Shown here: piece after piece, positions 53,426 through 62,228 of the stretch
Numbering within the stretch: the stretch's first letter is position 1
Layout of the letters: every line of letters begins with the position of its first letter
Assembly (NCBI GenBank): GCA_003223325.1
Contig: QHYS01000057.1
Location: 79,538-143,537 of the forward strand
Length of the DNA: 64,000 bases
Direction: 5' to 3'
Source of the DNA: Acidobacteriota bacterium
GTDB lineage: Bacteria; Acidobacteriota; Terriglobia; Acidiferrales; UBA7541
Position numbers and translations under genes: made by a program
The notes under the pieces: generated by a model
What the model was told of the DNA's origin: nothing
Databases searched by the model: none
The model's input: the letters and a program-made list of their open reading frames with translations, nothing else

Positions 53426-53725
53426 AGGGCAGTTGAACGGGTATCGGGTGGATCGAGCCTGATCGATGTTCTTGATCGAGTTCTTGACAAGGGCATCGTT
53501 ATTGACGCCTGGGTGCGCATCTCCCTGGTCGGTATTGACCTGATCACGGTGGAAGCACGCGTGGTGGTCGCATCCATCGATACCTATTTGAAGTACGCGG
53601 ATGCCGTCGGGCTCACCGGCTTGGTGGCTAGGCCGCAGCTTGGTGCAAGCACAGAGACGGAGCTGGCCATTGAACCAGCTCGGCGTGTGCCTCGTGCCTC
53701 TACGCGTCGGGGCAACCGGCGTTAG
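53426..53725 (+). CDS. gvpA: Gas vesicle shell protein GvpA with AGG at the expected start codon
   Basis: The frame encodes the major shell protein: [60 protein letters not shown], plus a polar C-terminal tail (99 residues in all). The first residue of GvpA is normally M before AVE. Here that codon (53426-53428) is AGG. A perfect ribosome site GAGGAGG ends 9 bases upstream, as if ATG were intended. No in-frame ATG, GTG or TTG occurs until GTG 53513, which would delete the first helix. Either a T-to-G change (real or a base-calling error) has removed the start, or a non-standard start is used. The body of the gene is intact. Confidence 0.9.
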   Translation, partial: RAVERVSGGSSLIDVLDRVLDKGIVIDAWVRISLVGIDLITVEARVVVASIDTYLKYADAVGLTGLVARPQLGASTETELAIEPARRVPRASTRRGNRR

Positions 53726-53742
53726 AATGAGATGGTCAATGA

Positions 53743-55854
53743 ATGGTTCCGGTGGCTAGCCCGCGAGTCTTGGAGAAACCCGTCCTGCTCATGCAGGAGA
53801 GGGTAGGGGACTCCGCGGCACTGCGCCTGCTCTCGGCGGAACGTTCCGAAGAGATCTTCCCCATACTTCTCGAAGAGATCGTGAAGATCGGTTTCCCACG
53901 AGCGCTTGTGCTCGACGTGGACTTTGAAAATAGCGAGGTCAAAGCTTCCGCCTCACTGAACTGCGATCGAACCGAAGTGGAAAAGTTTCACACCTCACTT
54001 TGGGCCCGCGATAATCCCCTTATGGGAGTCCTGCAGCGGCTCCATCCTGGCGTCTTGCGGAATCCCGCGGGCAGAGGCGCGTCCTTCTACGCCTACCCCA
54101 TGATTTATCGGAGCAGGACGCGTTGCTGGGAGGCGGAACGCGAACGCCGCGAGGATTGTCTTGCGGTTCAAAATGCCCGCCTCTCCCGCCATTTACCGTT
54201 GGAGGGGCAGACTTGCAGCGCATGCGGCATGCGCGCTTACGCCGCGCTACTTCTTGCTCAGGTCGGCAAAGACACCTCTTCAACCCGGCTGGATCAACTC
54301 CGCAGTCTTGCTGAGCGTGCCAATAGTTATCTGGCGCGATTGTTCAAAATCGAACACTATTTCAATCGCATGCGTGATATGGAAGTGACCATCTCGCGCC
54401 TCAGCGCCGTGATGCAGAGCATGGCCGACCCGGTCATTTTTACGGACGAGCAGCACCGCGTGGCCATTCAAAACCGCGCTGCCGAAAGGTTCTTCCGCGT
54501 GCCGGAAGGCATCGGTGACGGCGGGCGCCGAGCCGTGGAGTTGAATAATCTCCTGTTTTCGGCTGCGCTCTCCTCTATGATGGTCAGCGGAAAAGATAGT
54601 TCGCGCGACCTTACCTTGGTGGATGTCATGGAAGGCGAGGAAGTCCTCTTCGAAGCCGTCTGCGCGCCCACGCAAAGCTCGGATGGAACACGAACCGGTA
54701 TGGTCACAGTGATGCGCGACGTGACCGATTTGCGCCGCGCCGATATGGAAGTGCGCGCCAATCTCGAAAAATTGCGTATTGCCGAAGAGATCGTGCGCCA
54801 GGAACGGGACCGCCTCAATCTGGTGATCGAAAACGTCGGAGATCCGATCATCGTCGCCGATAATTCGGCAAAGATCGTGCTCCTGGATTCACTAGCGAAA
54901 GAGCTTTTTGGAATCTCCGAGGGTTCCAAGCATCCTCAGGTCATGAAAAACCTGGCCAAGCTGGATGCTTATTTGACTGCCTTCACTTTTTCCTTTGCCG
55001 ACAAGGACAACCGCTCTCTGCGCCTCTACAACCCTTCTTCCCAGACGGAAGTGGAATATGCCGCGCGTTCGGGCAAAATTTATGATGCGCGTGGCCAGGT
55101 TTCTTACACTGTAACCGTCCTACGCGATTTCACTGCCTGGCGAAAACTCGAGCAATTGCAAATGGAGCGGCGCATGCTCGAAATCGAAAAGTTCGCCGCC
55201 ACCGGCAAGCTCGCGGGCACCATTGCCCATGAAATTAATAACCCCATGGAGGCGATCAAGAACGCCATACATATCCTGGGCGAGGAAATAGAGCCGGAGT
55301 CGAAGCAAATTTACGACGTGCTCAAGAATGAGACCGAACGCGTGACCCGCATCGTGCGCCAAATGCTCGGCCTCTACCGGAATGTGGTGCAGTTTGAGAG
55401 CTTCGACCTAAACGGGGTGGTCGAAGACACCCTGGCGCTCTTTGCACGCCCGCTCGCCAAGGCCAGCATCGTCGTGGATAAGAGGCTAGGCGAGCTTCCG
55501 GCGTTCAAGGGATCCGGCGATCAGTTTCGGCAGTTGCTATCGAATCTGGTCGTCAATTCTCGCGACAGTATGACCGCCGGCGGCAGGCTGGTGATTCGCA
55601 CGCGAGCGATCCGTTCCACGGACGGGCTGCGCCGCTGGATCAGCCTTACTATCGCCGACACCGGCTGCGGTATCAGCCCGGAAATTCAAAAATCCATGTT
55701 CGAGCCTTTTGTGACTACCAAGGGCGGAAAGGGAACGGGCCTCGGCCTGTGGATCGTGAAAGGAATTGTCGAGAATCACACTGGCCGGATTCGCGTGCGA
55801 AGTGCCGTAGGCAAAGGAACTGTAATCAATCTCGTGTTTCCGATTTCGACGTGA
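53743..55854 (+). CDS. Soluble sensor histidine kinase within the gas-vesicle operon
   Basis: A 703-residue kinase without membrane helices. Residues 1-200 are a GAF-like sensor with a Cys-rich end (CWEAERERREDC ... QTCSACGMRAY). Two PAS domains follow (about 225-340: SRLSAVMQSMADPVIFTDEQ; about 365-470: LVIENVGDPIIVADNSAKIV), then HisKA with His496 in GTIAHEINNPMEAIKNAIHI and an ATPase domain (LLSNLVVNSRDSMTAGG; ADTGCGISPEIQKSMFEPFV; GGKGTGLGLWIVKG). It lies between gvpA and gvpF on the same strand, so it probably senses a cytoplasmic cue (redox, oxygen or light are options) that governs buoyancy genes. The Cys cluster could bind iron-sulfur or zinc. Confidence 0.9.
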   Translation: MVPVASPRVLEKPVLLMQERVGDSAALRLLSAERSEEIFPILLEEIVKIGFPRALVLDVDFENSEVKASASLNCDRTEVEKFHTSLWARDNPLMGVLQRLHPGVLRNPAGRGASFYAYPMIYRSRTRCWEAERERREDCLAVQNARLSRHLPLEGQTCSACGMRAYAALLLAQVGKDTSSTRLDQLRSLAERANSYLARLFKIEHYFNRMRDMEVTISRLSAVMQSMADPVIFTDEQHRVAIQNRAAERFFRVPEGIGDGGRRAVELNNLLFSAALSSMMVSGKDSSRDLTLVDVMEGEEVLFEAVCAPTQSSDGTRTGMVTVMRDVTDLRRADMEVRANLEKLRIAEEIVRQERDRLNLVIENVGDPIIVADNSAKIVLLDSLAKELFGISEGSKHPQVMKNLAKLDAYLTAFTFSFADKDNRSLRLYNPSSQTEVEYAARSGKIYDARGQVSYTVTVLRDFTAWRKLEQLQMERRMLEIEKFAATGKLAGTIAHEINNPMEAIKNAIHILGEEIEPESKQIYDVLKNETERVTRIVRQMLGLYRNVVQFESFDLNGVVEDTLALFARPLAKASIVVDKRLGELPAFKGSGDQFRQLLSNLVVNSRDSMTAGGRLVIRTRAIRSTDGLRRWISLTIADTGCGISPEIQKSMFEPFVTTKGGKGTGLGLWIVKGIVENHTGRIRVRSAVGKGTVINLVFPIST

Positions 55855-55950
55855 GCCCCGTGAAGAAGTCCGACGATGATGTGAATATGAAGATTGAGCG
55901 ACGACGATAGCGTTTCGACAAGCCTGAAAGCTGTTCGAGCGAGGAACCTG

Positions 55951-56820
55951 ATGCCGGCCAAAGTTGAACGATCGCGGAAAGGCAATTCTAGCCTAAAAAA
56001 TGATCTGCACGTGAAGATCAACGAGGCGCCTGCTGCCGCGTCGTCACCAACCCCGGGAGAGGGCGGGCGGTATGTGTATGGAATTGTTCGCTCCAAAGGG
56101 GCCATGACCTTCGGCAGTATTGGCATCGGCGGCGCGGGTGAGCAGGTCTACACCGTAAATTATCTGGACATTGCCGCCGTAGTGAGTAAAACCGCTGTGG
56201 CCATCTTCGACCCCACGCGAGAAAACGCCTTGGCTCACGAGCACGTAATCGAGACGGTGATGAAGAATCACACTATTATTCCCATGAGCTTCGGTACCGT
56301 TTTTCGTACCGACGACGATATCCGGGAAGTTTTGAAGGGAATCTATTCTTCGGTCAAAGACGTGCTCGAACAGATGGCTGGCAAATTGGAGTTCGGACTG
56401 AAAGTCAATTGGGATCGCGATCAGATTATCCAGGAATTGATGGAGCAGAACGACGAGATCCGCCGCTTCCATCGCGAGATCATTCGCAAGCAATTGCAGT
56501 CGACTTACTTCGCACGCATGCAGCTGGGGCGCATGATCGACAAGGCCTTAGCTGAACGCGCCATTCAATACGTCCGCGAAATCTATGAAGCGCTACGCAT
56601 TTGTTGCGTAGCTTCGCGTGACAATCAGCCCATCGGCGACAAGATGATTATGAACGCGGCCTTCCTGGTCGAACGCGAGCGCGAATCCGAATTCGATCGG
56701 GTGGTCAATAAGATCGCCAAAAAATATGGAAAACGCCTCAAGTTCAAATACACGGGACCCTGGCCCCCTTATAACTTTGTGAACATCAGGCTGAAACTGG
56801 AGCGCGTGACAGCCTCGTAA
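55951..56820 (+). CDS. gvpF: Gas vesicle protein GvpF (GvpF/L family, copy 3)
   Basis: A 289-residue GvpF/L protein. Core: GRYVYGIVRSKG, LDIAAVVSKTAVAIFDPTRE, HEHVIETVMKNHTIIPMSFG, TVFRTDDDIREVLKG, and the signature TGPWPPYNFVNIRL at the end. It is the most canonical of the three copies. ATG 55951 is preferred because GAGGA lies just upstream; an in-frame TTG at 55894 would add 19 residues. An unusual 40-residue N-terminal extension precedes the core. It is followed by gvpG after 18 bases, the F-G order conserved in many clusters. Confidence 0.92.
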   Translation: MPAKVERSRKGNSSLKNDLHVKINEAPAAASSPTPGEGGRYVYGIVRSKGAMTFGSIGIGGAGEQVYTVNYLDIAAVVSKTAVAIFDPTRENALAHEHVIETVMKNHTIIPMSFGTVFRTDDDIREVLKGIYSSVKDVLEQMAGKLEFGLKVNWDRDQIIQELMEQNDEIRRFHREIIRKQLQSTYFARMQLGRMIDKALAERAIQYVREIYEALRICCVASRDNQPIGDKMIMNAAFLVERERESEFDRVVNKIAKKYGKRLKFKYTGPWPPYNFVNIRLKLERVTAS

Positions 56821-56838
56821 TGCAGGAGGGAGTGGCCG

Positions 56839-57198
56839 GTGTTCCTGATCGACGATCTATTGTCTCTCCCGATTTCGGGAATCAAATTCGTTCTGCGCAC
56901 TTTGCAGCAGGTCGCCGAGGAGCAATACACAGACACCGCGCCTGCCAAAAGACGGTTGCTCGAGCTGCAACTCGCACTGGAGTCGGGCGAAATCTCCGAG
57001 AAGGAGTATGTTCGCCAGGAGGAGAATATCCTGCGGGAACTTCGTGAAATTGAGAATCGCAAGCGCAGGATGGCAGGGGCCGAGCCTGAGGAGGCTCGGG
57101 CATTGCCGCAACTGGAAGTTCATTCGGCTCTAGGCCATGAGAGCTCGGGACAATCCGGGGCCGCGACTCAAGCGAAAGCAGTTAAAAAGGCGCGTTGA
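56839..57198 (+). CDS. gvpG: Gas vesicle protein GvpG
   Basis: A 119-residue helical protein. The N-terminus FLIDDLLSLPISGIKFVLRT, then LQQVAEEQYTDTAPAKRRLL and ELQLALESGEISEKEYVRQE match GvpG. The C-terminal 45 residues are Glu/Ala-rich and look disordered. The start is GTG. GvpG associates with GvpF/L during assembly. Confidence 0.92.
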   Translation: MFLIDDLLSLPISGIKFVLRTLQQVAEEQYTDTAPAKRRLLELQLALESGEISEKEYVRQEENILRELREIENRKRRMAGAEPEEARALPQLEVHSALGHESSGQSGAATQAKAVKKAR

Positions 57199-57202
57199 GC
57201 TC

Positions 57203-57367
57203 TTGCCGCCCAGCGAGGATGCGGCCCGCGATGAGGGACCGCGCCTGATTCCCCTGGGAGACCGTACGCGCGAGCCGTCGCGGCTGGAGCATTATCTCGC
57301 TCTTGCCGATAGAGCTTTGAGTTTGAAGAAACGCGATCGCAGGCCGGAAGAGGATACAGAAGCCTGA
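57203..57367 (+). CDS. Possible small charged protein downstream of gvpG
   Basis: A 54-residue frame from TTG 57203 (or a longer frame from ATG 57137 overlapping gvpG). It encodes MPPSEDAARDEGPRLIPL and LEHYLALADRALSLKKRDRR, acidic then basic with one amphipathic helix. No family is recognised. It fills the gap between gvpG and the response-regulator gene, which makes a real small gene plausible; the start is weak. Confidence 0.4.
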   Translation: MPPSEDAARDEGPRLIPLGDRTREPSRLEHYLALADRALSLKKRDRRPEEDTEA

Positions 57368-57387
57368 CCGAAGTTGCTGGAGAGACG

Positions 57388-58215
57388 ATGGCCGAGAACA
57401 AAGGACGGAAGCGCGTGCTTTTTGTTGACGACGAACCAAGCATTCGCCTCACATTGCCGCCCATTCTGGAGAAAGCTGGTTTTGACGTGCACGTTGCCGA
57501 GAGCGTCGCGGATGCCCTTTTTGAGATTAATTCTTTTCAGTTCGACGCGCTGGTCACCGATCTGAATATTGGCGAAGAAGGCGATGGCTTCCTCGTGGGC
57601 AGCGGCATGCGGCATATTCAGCCCAATTGCACGGTATTTATCTTGACGGGCTATCCGGCATTCGAGACAGCCTTACAGGCCATCCACAGCCAGGTAGACG
57701 ATTATCTCGTAAAGCCGGTGGAAATCGATTCGCTCGTCAATGCCCTGAGGGGAAAACTCGAAAACTCCACCGGCAAAGCTGAAGCGAAGCGCATTTCCGC
57801 CCTCTTCAAGGAAAAAAGCGCAGAACTCGAGGCCGCCATTATGGCGGCTATTAAGCGCGACGCCAAAAATTCCTCAAACTCCTCTGAGGAACTTGCCCGC
57901 TTCCTTTCCGGATTTCTGGGTTCAGTCATCGATTTTATGGACCAGCAAAGCGATGAGCCCAAGCCCGATGCGTTGCGTTCGGCTGCACAATATGGCCAAT
58001 GGAGAGCTCGCGGGGGCGCTTCTGCTGCGAACATCGCCAAGGACTTTCGGGTCGTGGAGGAAGCTGCCTACCAAGTGATCCAAAAAAATCTGACTGTAAC
58101 GGATCTGCTTCCGCTGATCTCTGACCTGAGGCGTTTAGGAATCGGATTGAATTTGCTGATGGAGCAATCGCTCCAGACGTTCGTGGGAACCGCCAAGAAG
58201 AGTCCTCCGGCGTAA
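57388..58215 (+). CDS. Response regulator with a helical output domain
   Basis: A 275-residue protein. The receiver domain spans residues 8-125: acidic pair in VLFVDDEPSIR, phospho-acceptor Asp58 in LVTDLNIGEEGDG, Thr in VFILTGYPAF, Lys in DDYLVKPVE. Instead of a DNA-binding domain, the C-terminal half is all-helical (ISALFKEKSAELEAAIMAAI; ANIAKDFRVVEEAAYQVIQK; DLLPLISDLRRLGIGLNLLM) and resembles the RsbR/RsbU-type N-terminal sensory fold. This suggests action through protein contact, perhaps with the kinase encoded 18 bases downstream or with stress-response partners. It closes the gas-vesicle region on the same strand. Confidence 0.85.
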   Translation: MAENKGRKRVLFVDDEPSIRLTLPPILEKAGFDVHVAESVADALFEINSFQFDALVTDLNIGEEGDGFLVGSGMRHIQPNCTVFILTGYPAFETALQAIHSQVDDYLVKPVEIDSLVNALRGKLENSTGKAEAKRISALFKEKSAELEAAIMAAIKRDAKNSSNSSEELARFLSGFLGSVIDFMDQQSDEPKPDALRSAAQYGQWRARGGASAANIAKDFRVVEEAAYQVIQKNLTVTDLLPLISDLRRLGIGLNLLMEQSLQTFVGTAKKSPPA

Positions 58216-58233
58216 TTAGCTTGTTTGCTAGCC

Positions 58234-59364
58234 ATGTCAACGGATGCCCCAATGAGTGCGTCGCCCGTTTTTGACAACCCCACCTCGCCTGGCGGCGAGG
58301 AACAGAAAAACGCCGTAGAAGAATGGAAGCGTGGAGTGGGCCAGCTATTCCTGTCGTCCCGCGATGCCATAACTCTGGTCGATCCTGCTGGCAGGATTCT
58401 CGCCTGGAACCCTTCTGCAGAACGCCTTTACGGCTGGAAGGAAGCCGAGGTCCGCGGTAAACCTTTTCTCGAACTGCTAAAAGCAGAACTACCCCGGCCT
58501 CTTGCTCAGATCGAAAATATCCTGCGGCGCGAGGGTTATTGGGAATACGAGCTAAAAGAAACCACGCGCTTGGGAACGCAGATTACCGTCGCCAGCCGCT
58601 GGATGGCTTGGAGAAACAATGCCGGCACAGCCATCGGACGTTTGCACCTGGATACCGATCTCTCGAAATTAAAGCGCACCGAGCAGCAATTACGCGTTGT
58701 TTCAGGTCATCTTCTGAATCTACGGGATGAAGAGCGGCGTAAGCTGGGCCGCGACTTGCACGATAGCGCCGGCCAGTTGCTTTCGATGGCCAAGTTGAAC
58801 CATTCGCTCGCTGTGGAACATCTCGGGCGCGTCAACTCCCGCGGCGCTGCTTACCTTGAAGAATCCTCGAAACTCATCGATCAGGCCTTGTCCGAGGTCC
58901 GCACGATTTCTTACCTTCTACATCCGCCGTTGCTGGAAGAGCTCGGTTTGGCCGGTGTTCTTCCCTGGTATGTGTCGGGGTTTTCCGAGCGCAGCCGGAT
59001 CAAGGTGAGTCTCGATGTGCCCAAAGAGATGGGCCGGCTTCCGCGAGAACTGGAGCTTGGCCTGTTTCGCATCCTCCAGGAGTGCCTAACGAACGTGCAT
59101 CGCCACTCTAATAGCTCAACCGCCAGCATCTCCTTGTCCTTTGGCAACAAGCAAGTCCGGCTCAAGGTCGAAGATCAGGGTAAGGGCATGGCAGCAACGA
59201 CGAAGGAAAGTGGTAGTCAGGGCAGGACCGCGGGCGTCGGCCTCAGCGGCATTCGGGAACGAGTCGCCAATCTTGGCGGGCACATACAAGTCCGCAGCGG
59301 CGATTGGGGCACCGCCGTCGAAGTGGTCTTTCCATCGACTGAGATGACATCCGAACCGGGCTAG
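58234..59364 (+). CDS. Sensor histidine kinase of the NarX/LiaS type with PAS domain
   Basis: A 376-residue soluble kinase. The PAS domain is at about 30-150 (SRDAITLVDPAGRILAWNPS, AERLYGWKEAEVRGKPF). The HisKA_3 domain has the phospho-acceptor His in RRKLGRDLHDSAGQLLSMAK, followed by the HATPase domain (ILQECLTNVHRHSNSSTASI; VEDQGKGM; GVGLSGIRERVANLGGHIQV). ATG 58234 is preferred over a TTG three codons upstream. HisKA_3 kinases usually partner with NarL-type regulators, but none is adjacent; the neighbour is a receiver with a non-DNA-binding tail. Confidence 0.9.
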   Translation: MSTDAPMSASPVFDNPTSPGGEEQKNAVEEWKRGVGQLFLSSRDAITLVDPAGRILAWNPSAERLYGWKEAEVRGKPFLELLKAELPRPLAQIENILRREGYWEYELKETTRLGTQITVASRWMAWRNNAGTAIGRLHLDTDLSKLKRTEQQLRVVSGHLLNLRDEERRKLGRDLHDSAGQLLSMAKLNHSLAVEHLGRVNSRGAAYLEESSKLIDQALSEVRTISYLLHPPLLEELGLAGVLPWYVSGFSERSRIKVSLDVPKEMGRLPRELELGLFRILQECLTNVHRHSNSSTASISLSFGNKQVRLKVEDQGKGMAATTKESGSQGRTAGVGLSGIRERVANLGGHIQVRSGDWGTAVEVVFPSTEMTSEPG

Positions 59365-59474
59365 AATCTTTTTTCGCAGGTAGCCATTTCGCCCTGTTTT
59401 CTAACTCCAACTCCAAGTCCTTCTTCAGAATCTCTCTACTCACTACCCACCCCTTGGAACAGCTCAGTTAAAAT

Positions 59475-62111
59475 ATGCTCATGCCTCGCCTCGAGCAATA
59501 CCACCGAAAACGCCGGTTTGATCGGACTCCCGAGCCTTCCTCTGCCGAGGTGGTTCCGCAACTCGAAGGCACGTTCGTCGTGCAGAAACATGCCGCGCGC
59601 CGGCTGCACTATGACTTTCGCTTAGCCATTGATGGCGCGCTCAAGTCTTGGGCTGTGCCCAAAGGTCCTTCCCTGAATCCCGCCGATAAACGTATGGCGG
59701 TGCAAACCGAAGATCACCCTGTGAGTTACGCCGATTTCGAGGGAATTATCCCACCCGGAAATTACGGTGCGGGTACGGTGATGGTCTGGGATCGCGGAAG
59801 GTTTCGCGTCGAGGGGAAGCGCGGCGCACAAGAGCAATTGGACCGCGGCGAAATTAAATTCAGATTAAGAGGCGAAAAACTCTCGGGCAGCTTCGTACTA
59901 GTTCGCACCAAGAGGGGCGAGAAACAACCCGAATGGCTCATGATCAAGCACCAGGACGACGCCATCGATTCCGCATGGAACATCGATGAGCGCGATAATT
60001 CCGTCCTCACCGGCCGCACTCTCGACGAAATTGCCGCCGAGTTGCCACCCAAGCGCAAGCCCATCCCGATCCAGCCTGGCGAACTAGAGGGAGCGCGAGA
60101 AGCGCCGATGCCTAGCGCTCTCTCCCCCATGCTGGCCACGCTCATCGATCGCCCGTTTTCGGATCCCGGCTGGCTTTTTGAAATCAAATGGGATGGCGCC
60201 CGGTCGTTGGCATGGGTCGAGGATGGCAAGGTGCGCTTGCGCTCGCGTGCCGGCAACGAGGTTACACATCAGTATCCCGAATTGGCCACTTTGCCGCGGC
60301 ACATCGGCGTTAGCCGCGCGCTTTTGGATGGCGAGATTGTCGTCCTCGACGATAAAGGCCGCAGCGATTTCGAGCTCATGCAGCAGCGCATGAATGTGCA
60401 GCGGCCCTCGCCCGATCTGCTTTCGCGCTATCCAGTGAGCTACTACTTGTTCGATCTGCTCTATGGCGATGGATACGATCTGCGGGAAGCCCCCTTGTTC
60501 GAGCGCAAAGCTCTTCTTCGTCGCATCCTGGATCCCAGCCGTGAATTTCGCTTTTCCGATCATCAGCTGGAACGCGGCAAAGAACTCTTTGAGTTAGCCC
60601 GGCAACAAAATCTCGAGGGAATTGTTGGAAAACGTATCGATAGTTTTTACTCCAGCGCGCGCAGCCAGAATTGGGTGAAGTTGAAGGCCACGAAGACCCT
60701 GGACGTCGTCGTGGGCGGCTGGACCGCGCCCCGCGGCAGCCGTACTCATTTCGGCTCTTTGCTGCTGGGCCTTAACCGGGGCAAAGCGCTTCGTTTCGTA
60801 GGGCATGTCGGTACCGGAATGGACGAGAAGATGCGCGAATTGCTCATGAGGAAGCTGCAGAAGCTCGGAATCGACGAGTGCCCTTTCGACAAAATCCCCG
60901 AAACCAACGAGCAGGCCTGCTGGGCCAAGCCCGAGTTGGTCGCACACGTGCGTTTCATCGGCTGGACTGAGGAGCCGCGCCTGCGCGCCCCGGTCTTTCT
61001 CGCTTTGCGCAATGATGTCCGGCCCGAAGAGTGCCGATGGGAAAACGAAGTGGCGCCGCACGCCGCGCCACAAGCTGGGCCTGCAATCGTTCGCTCGCCC
61101 GAAATTGTGGGTACGGTATTAGCTAAGAAAGACGAGATCGAAGCCGAGCTTTTTTCAGGGAAGCAGGAATCGGTCACCCTGGATTTCGAGGGGAAACGCT
61201 TCCGGCTGACTCATCTCAATAAAGTGTTCTTTCCTGAATCCGGTTATACCAAGCGCGACTTAGTTGCGTACTACTATCACATCGCGGACTATCTCCTTCC
61301 GTTTCTGAAGGATCGGCCCCTGGTCTTGCGCCGTTATCCTGACGGAATCAAGGGTCAGGCCTTTTTCCAGAAAAATATGCCGGAGGGCGTGCCCAAGTGG
61401 ATTGAAACGCTTTCGGTACCGTTGGAAGGAAAGCGCGAAGACATCCAGTACGTAATCGCCAATGATCTTGCGTCGCTGCTCTATCTCACTGGCCTCGGCT
61501 GCATCGACCACAATCCCTGGTCGAGCCGCCGCGATGACCAGGAGCATCCCGACTATTTCTTCTTCGATCTCGATCCCGCTGAAGGTACCGAATTCCCCAG
61601 AGTGCTCAGAATTGCTCGCGCGCTACACGAAAAACTCACGCAAGTCGGATTGAAAGTATTCATGAAGACTTCGGGCGCTACCGGATTTCACCTCTATCTG
61701 CCCGTCGAACGCGTCTATCGCTTCGAGCAGTTGCGCATGTTTGGAGAAATTTTCGCGCAGCTCGTCACCGCCGAACATCCGGACCTCGTGACCCACGAAC
61801 GTATCGTAGCCAAGCGTCGGCCCGGCCGCGTGATGATCGATGTAACGCAAAACTCGCTGGGCAGGCCGCTCGCCGCGCCCTACACCGTTCGCGCCTTTCC
61901 CAAAGGGCCGGTATCTGCGCCCGTGGAGATAAGAGAACTGCGGCCCGCTCTGAAACCGGAAAGATTCAACATTAGAAATCTCCTGAGCCGGCTCAAACAG
62001 AAGGGCGATTTGTGGGCCGGCTTTTGGAAAAGCCGCCAGAGAATCGAGCCCGCCCTCGATCAGCTTGGAGCGAGTGCCTTGGAGTCCAGAGCACGGCCCA
62101 AGCCTCGATGA
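59475..62111 (+). CDS. ligD: ATP-dependent DNA ligase D (phosphoesterase - ligase - polymerase)
   Basis: An 878-residue enzyme of bacterial non-homologous end joining with all three domains. The 3'-phosphoesterase domain is at about 1-170 (VVQKHAARRLHYDFRLAIDG, WAVPKGPSLNP, DHPVSYADFEGIIPPGNYGA). The ligase domain is at about 210-520, with the nucleotidylated Lys in FEIKWDGARSL and motifs such as LDGEIVVLDDKG and VKLKATKTLDVVVGG. The primase-like polymerase domain runs from about 575 to the end (VFFPESGYTKRDLVAYYYHI, FFFDLDPAEGTEFPRVLR, MKTSGATGFHLYLPV). Domain order is PE-Lig-Pol, as in several soil bacteria, unlike the Mycobacterium order. No Ku gene is found in the window. Confidence 0.95.
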   Translation: MLMPRLEQYHRKRRFDRTPEPSSAEVVPQLEGTFVVQKHAARRLHYDFRLAIDGALKSWAVPKGPSLNPADKRMAVQTEDHPVSYADFEGIIPPGNYGAGTVMVWDRGRFRVEGKRGAQEQLDRGEIKFRLRGEKLSGSFVLVRTKRGEKQPEWLMIKHQDDAIDSAWNIDERDNSVLTGRTLDEIAAELPPKRKPIPIQPGELEGAREAPMPSALSPMLATLIDRPFSDPGWLFEIKWDGARSLAWVEDGKVRLRSRAGNEVTHQYPELATLPRHIGVSRALLDGEIVVLDDKGRSDFELMQQRMNVQRPSPDLLSRYPVSYYLFDLLYGDGYDLREAPLFERKALLRRILDPSREFRFSDHQLERGKELFELARQQNLEGIVGKRIDSFYSSARSQNWVKLKATKTLDVVVGGWTAPRGSRTHFGSLLLGLNRGKALRFVGHVGTGMDEKMRELLMRKLQKLGIDECPFDKIPETNEQACWAKPELVAHVRFIGWTEEPRLRAPVFLALRNDVRPEECRWENEVAPHAAPQAGPAIVRSPEIVGTVLAKKDEIEAELFSGKQESVTLDFEGKRFRLTHLNKVFFPESGYTKRDLVAYYYHIADYLLPFLKDRPLVLRRYPDGIKGQAFFQKNMPEGVPKWIETLSVPLEGKREDIQYVIANDLASLLYLTGLGCIDHNPWSSRRDDQEHPDYFFFDLDPAEGTEFPRVLRIARALHEKLTQVGLKVFMKTSGATGFHLYLPVERVYRFEQLRMFGEIFAQLVTAEHPDLVTHERIVAKRRPGRVMIDVTQNSLGRPLAAPYTVRAFPKGPVSAPVEIRELRPALKPERFNIRNLLSRLKQKGDLWAGFWKSRQRIEPALDQLGASALESRARPKPR

Positions 62112-62228
62112 GCCCCCCGCTGCCGATCTGCGCTTCAGTGGCTTCTCTTCCGTGGGCTGCAGTGATATTCTCCCAACCCGCAGGCAGTCGGCCTTTGTAC
62201 TAACTTCGATTCGCCATAAGGGGGCCTA

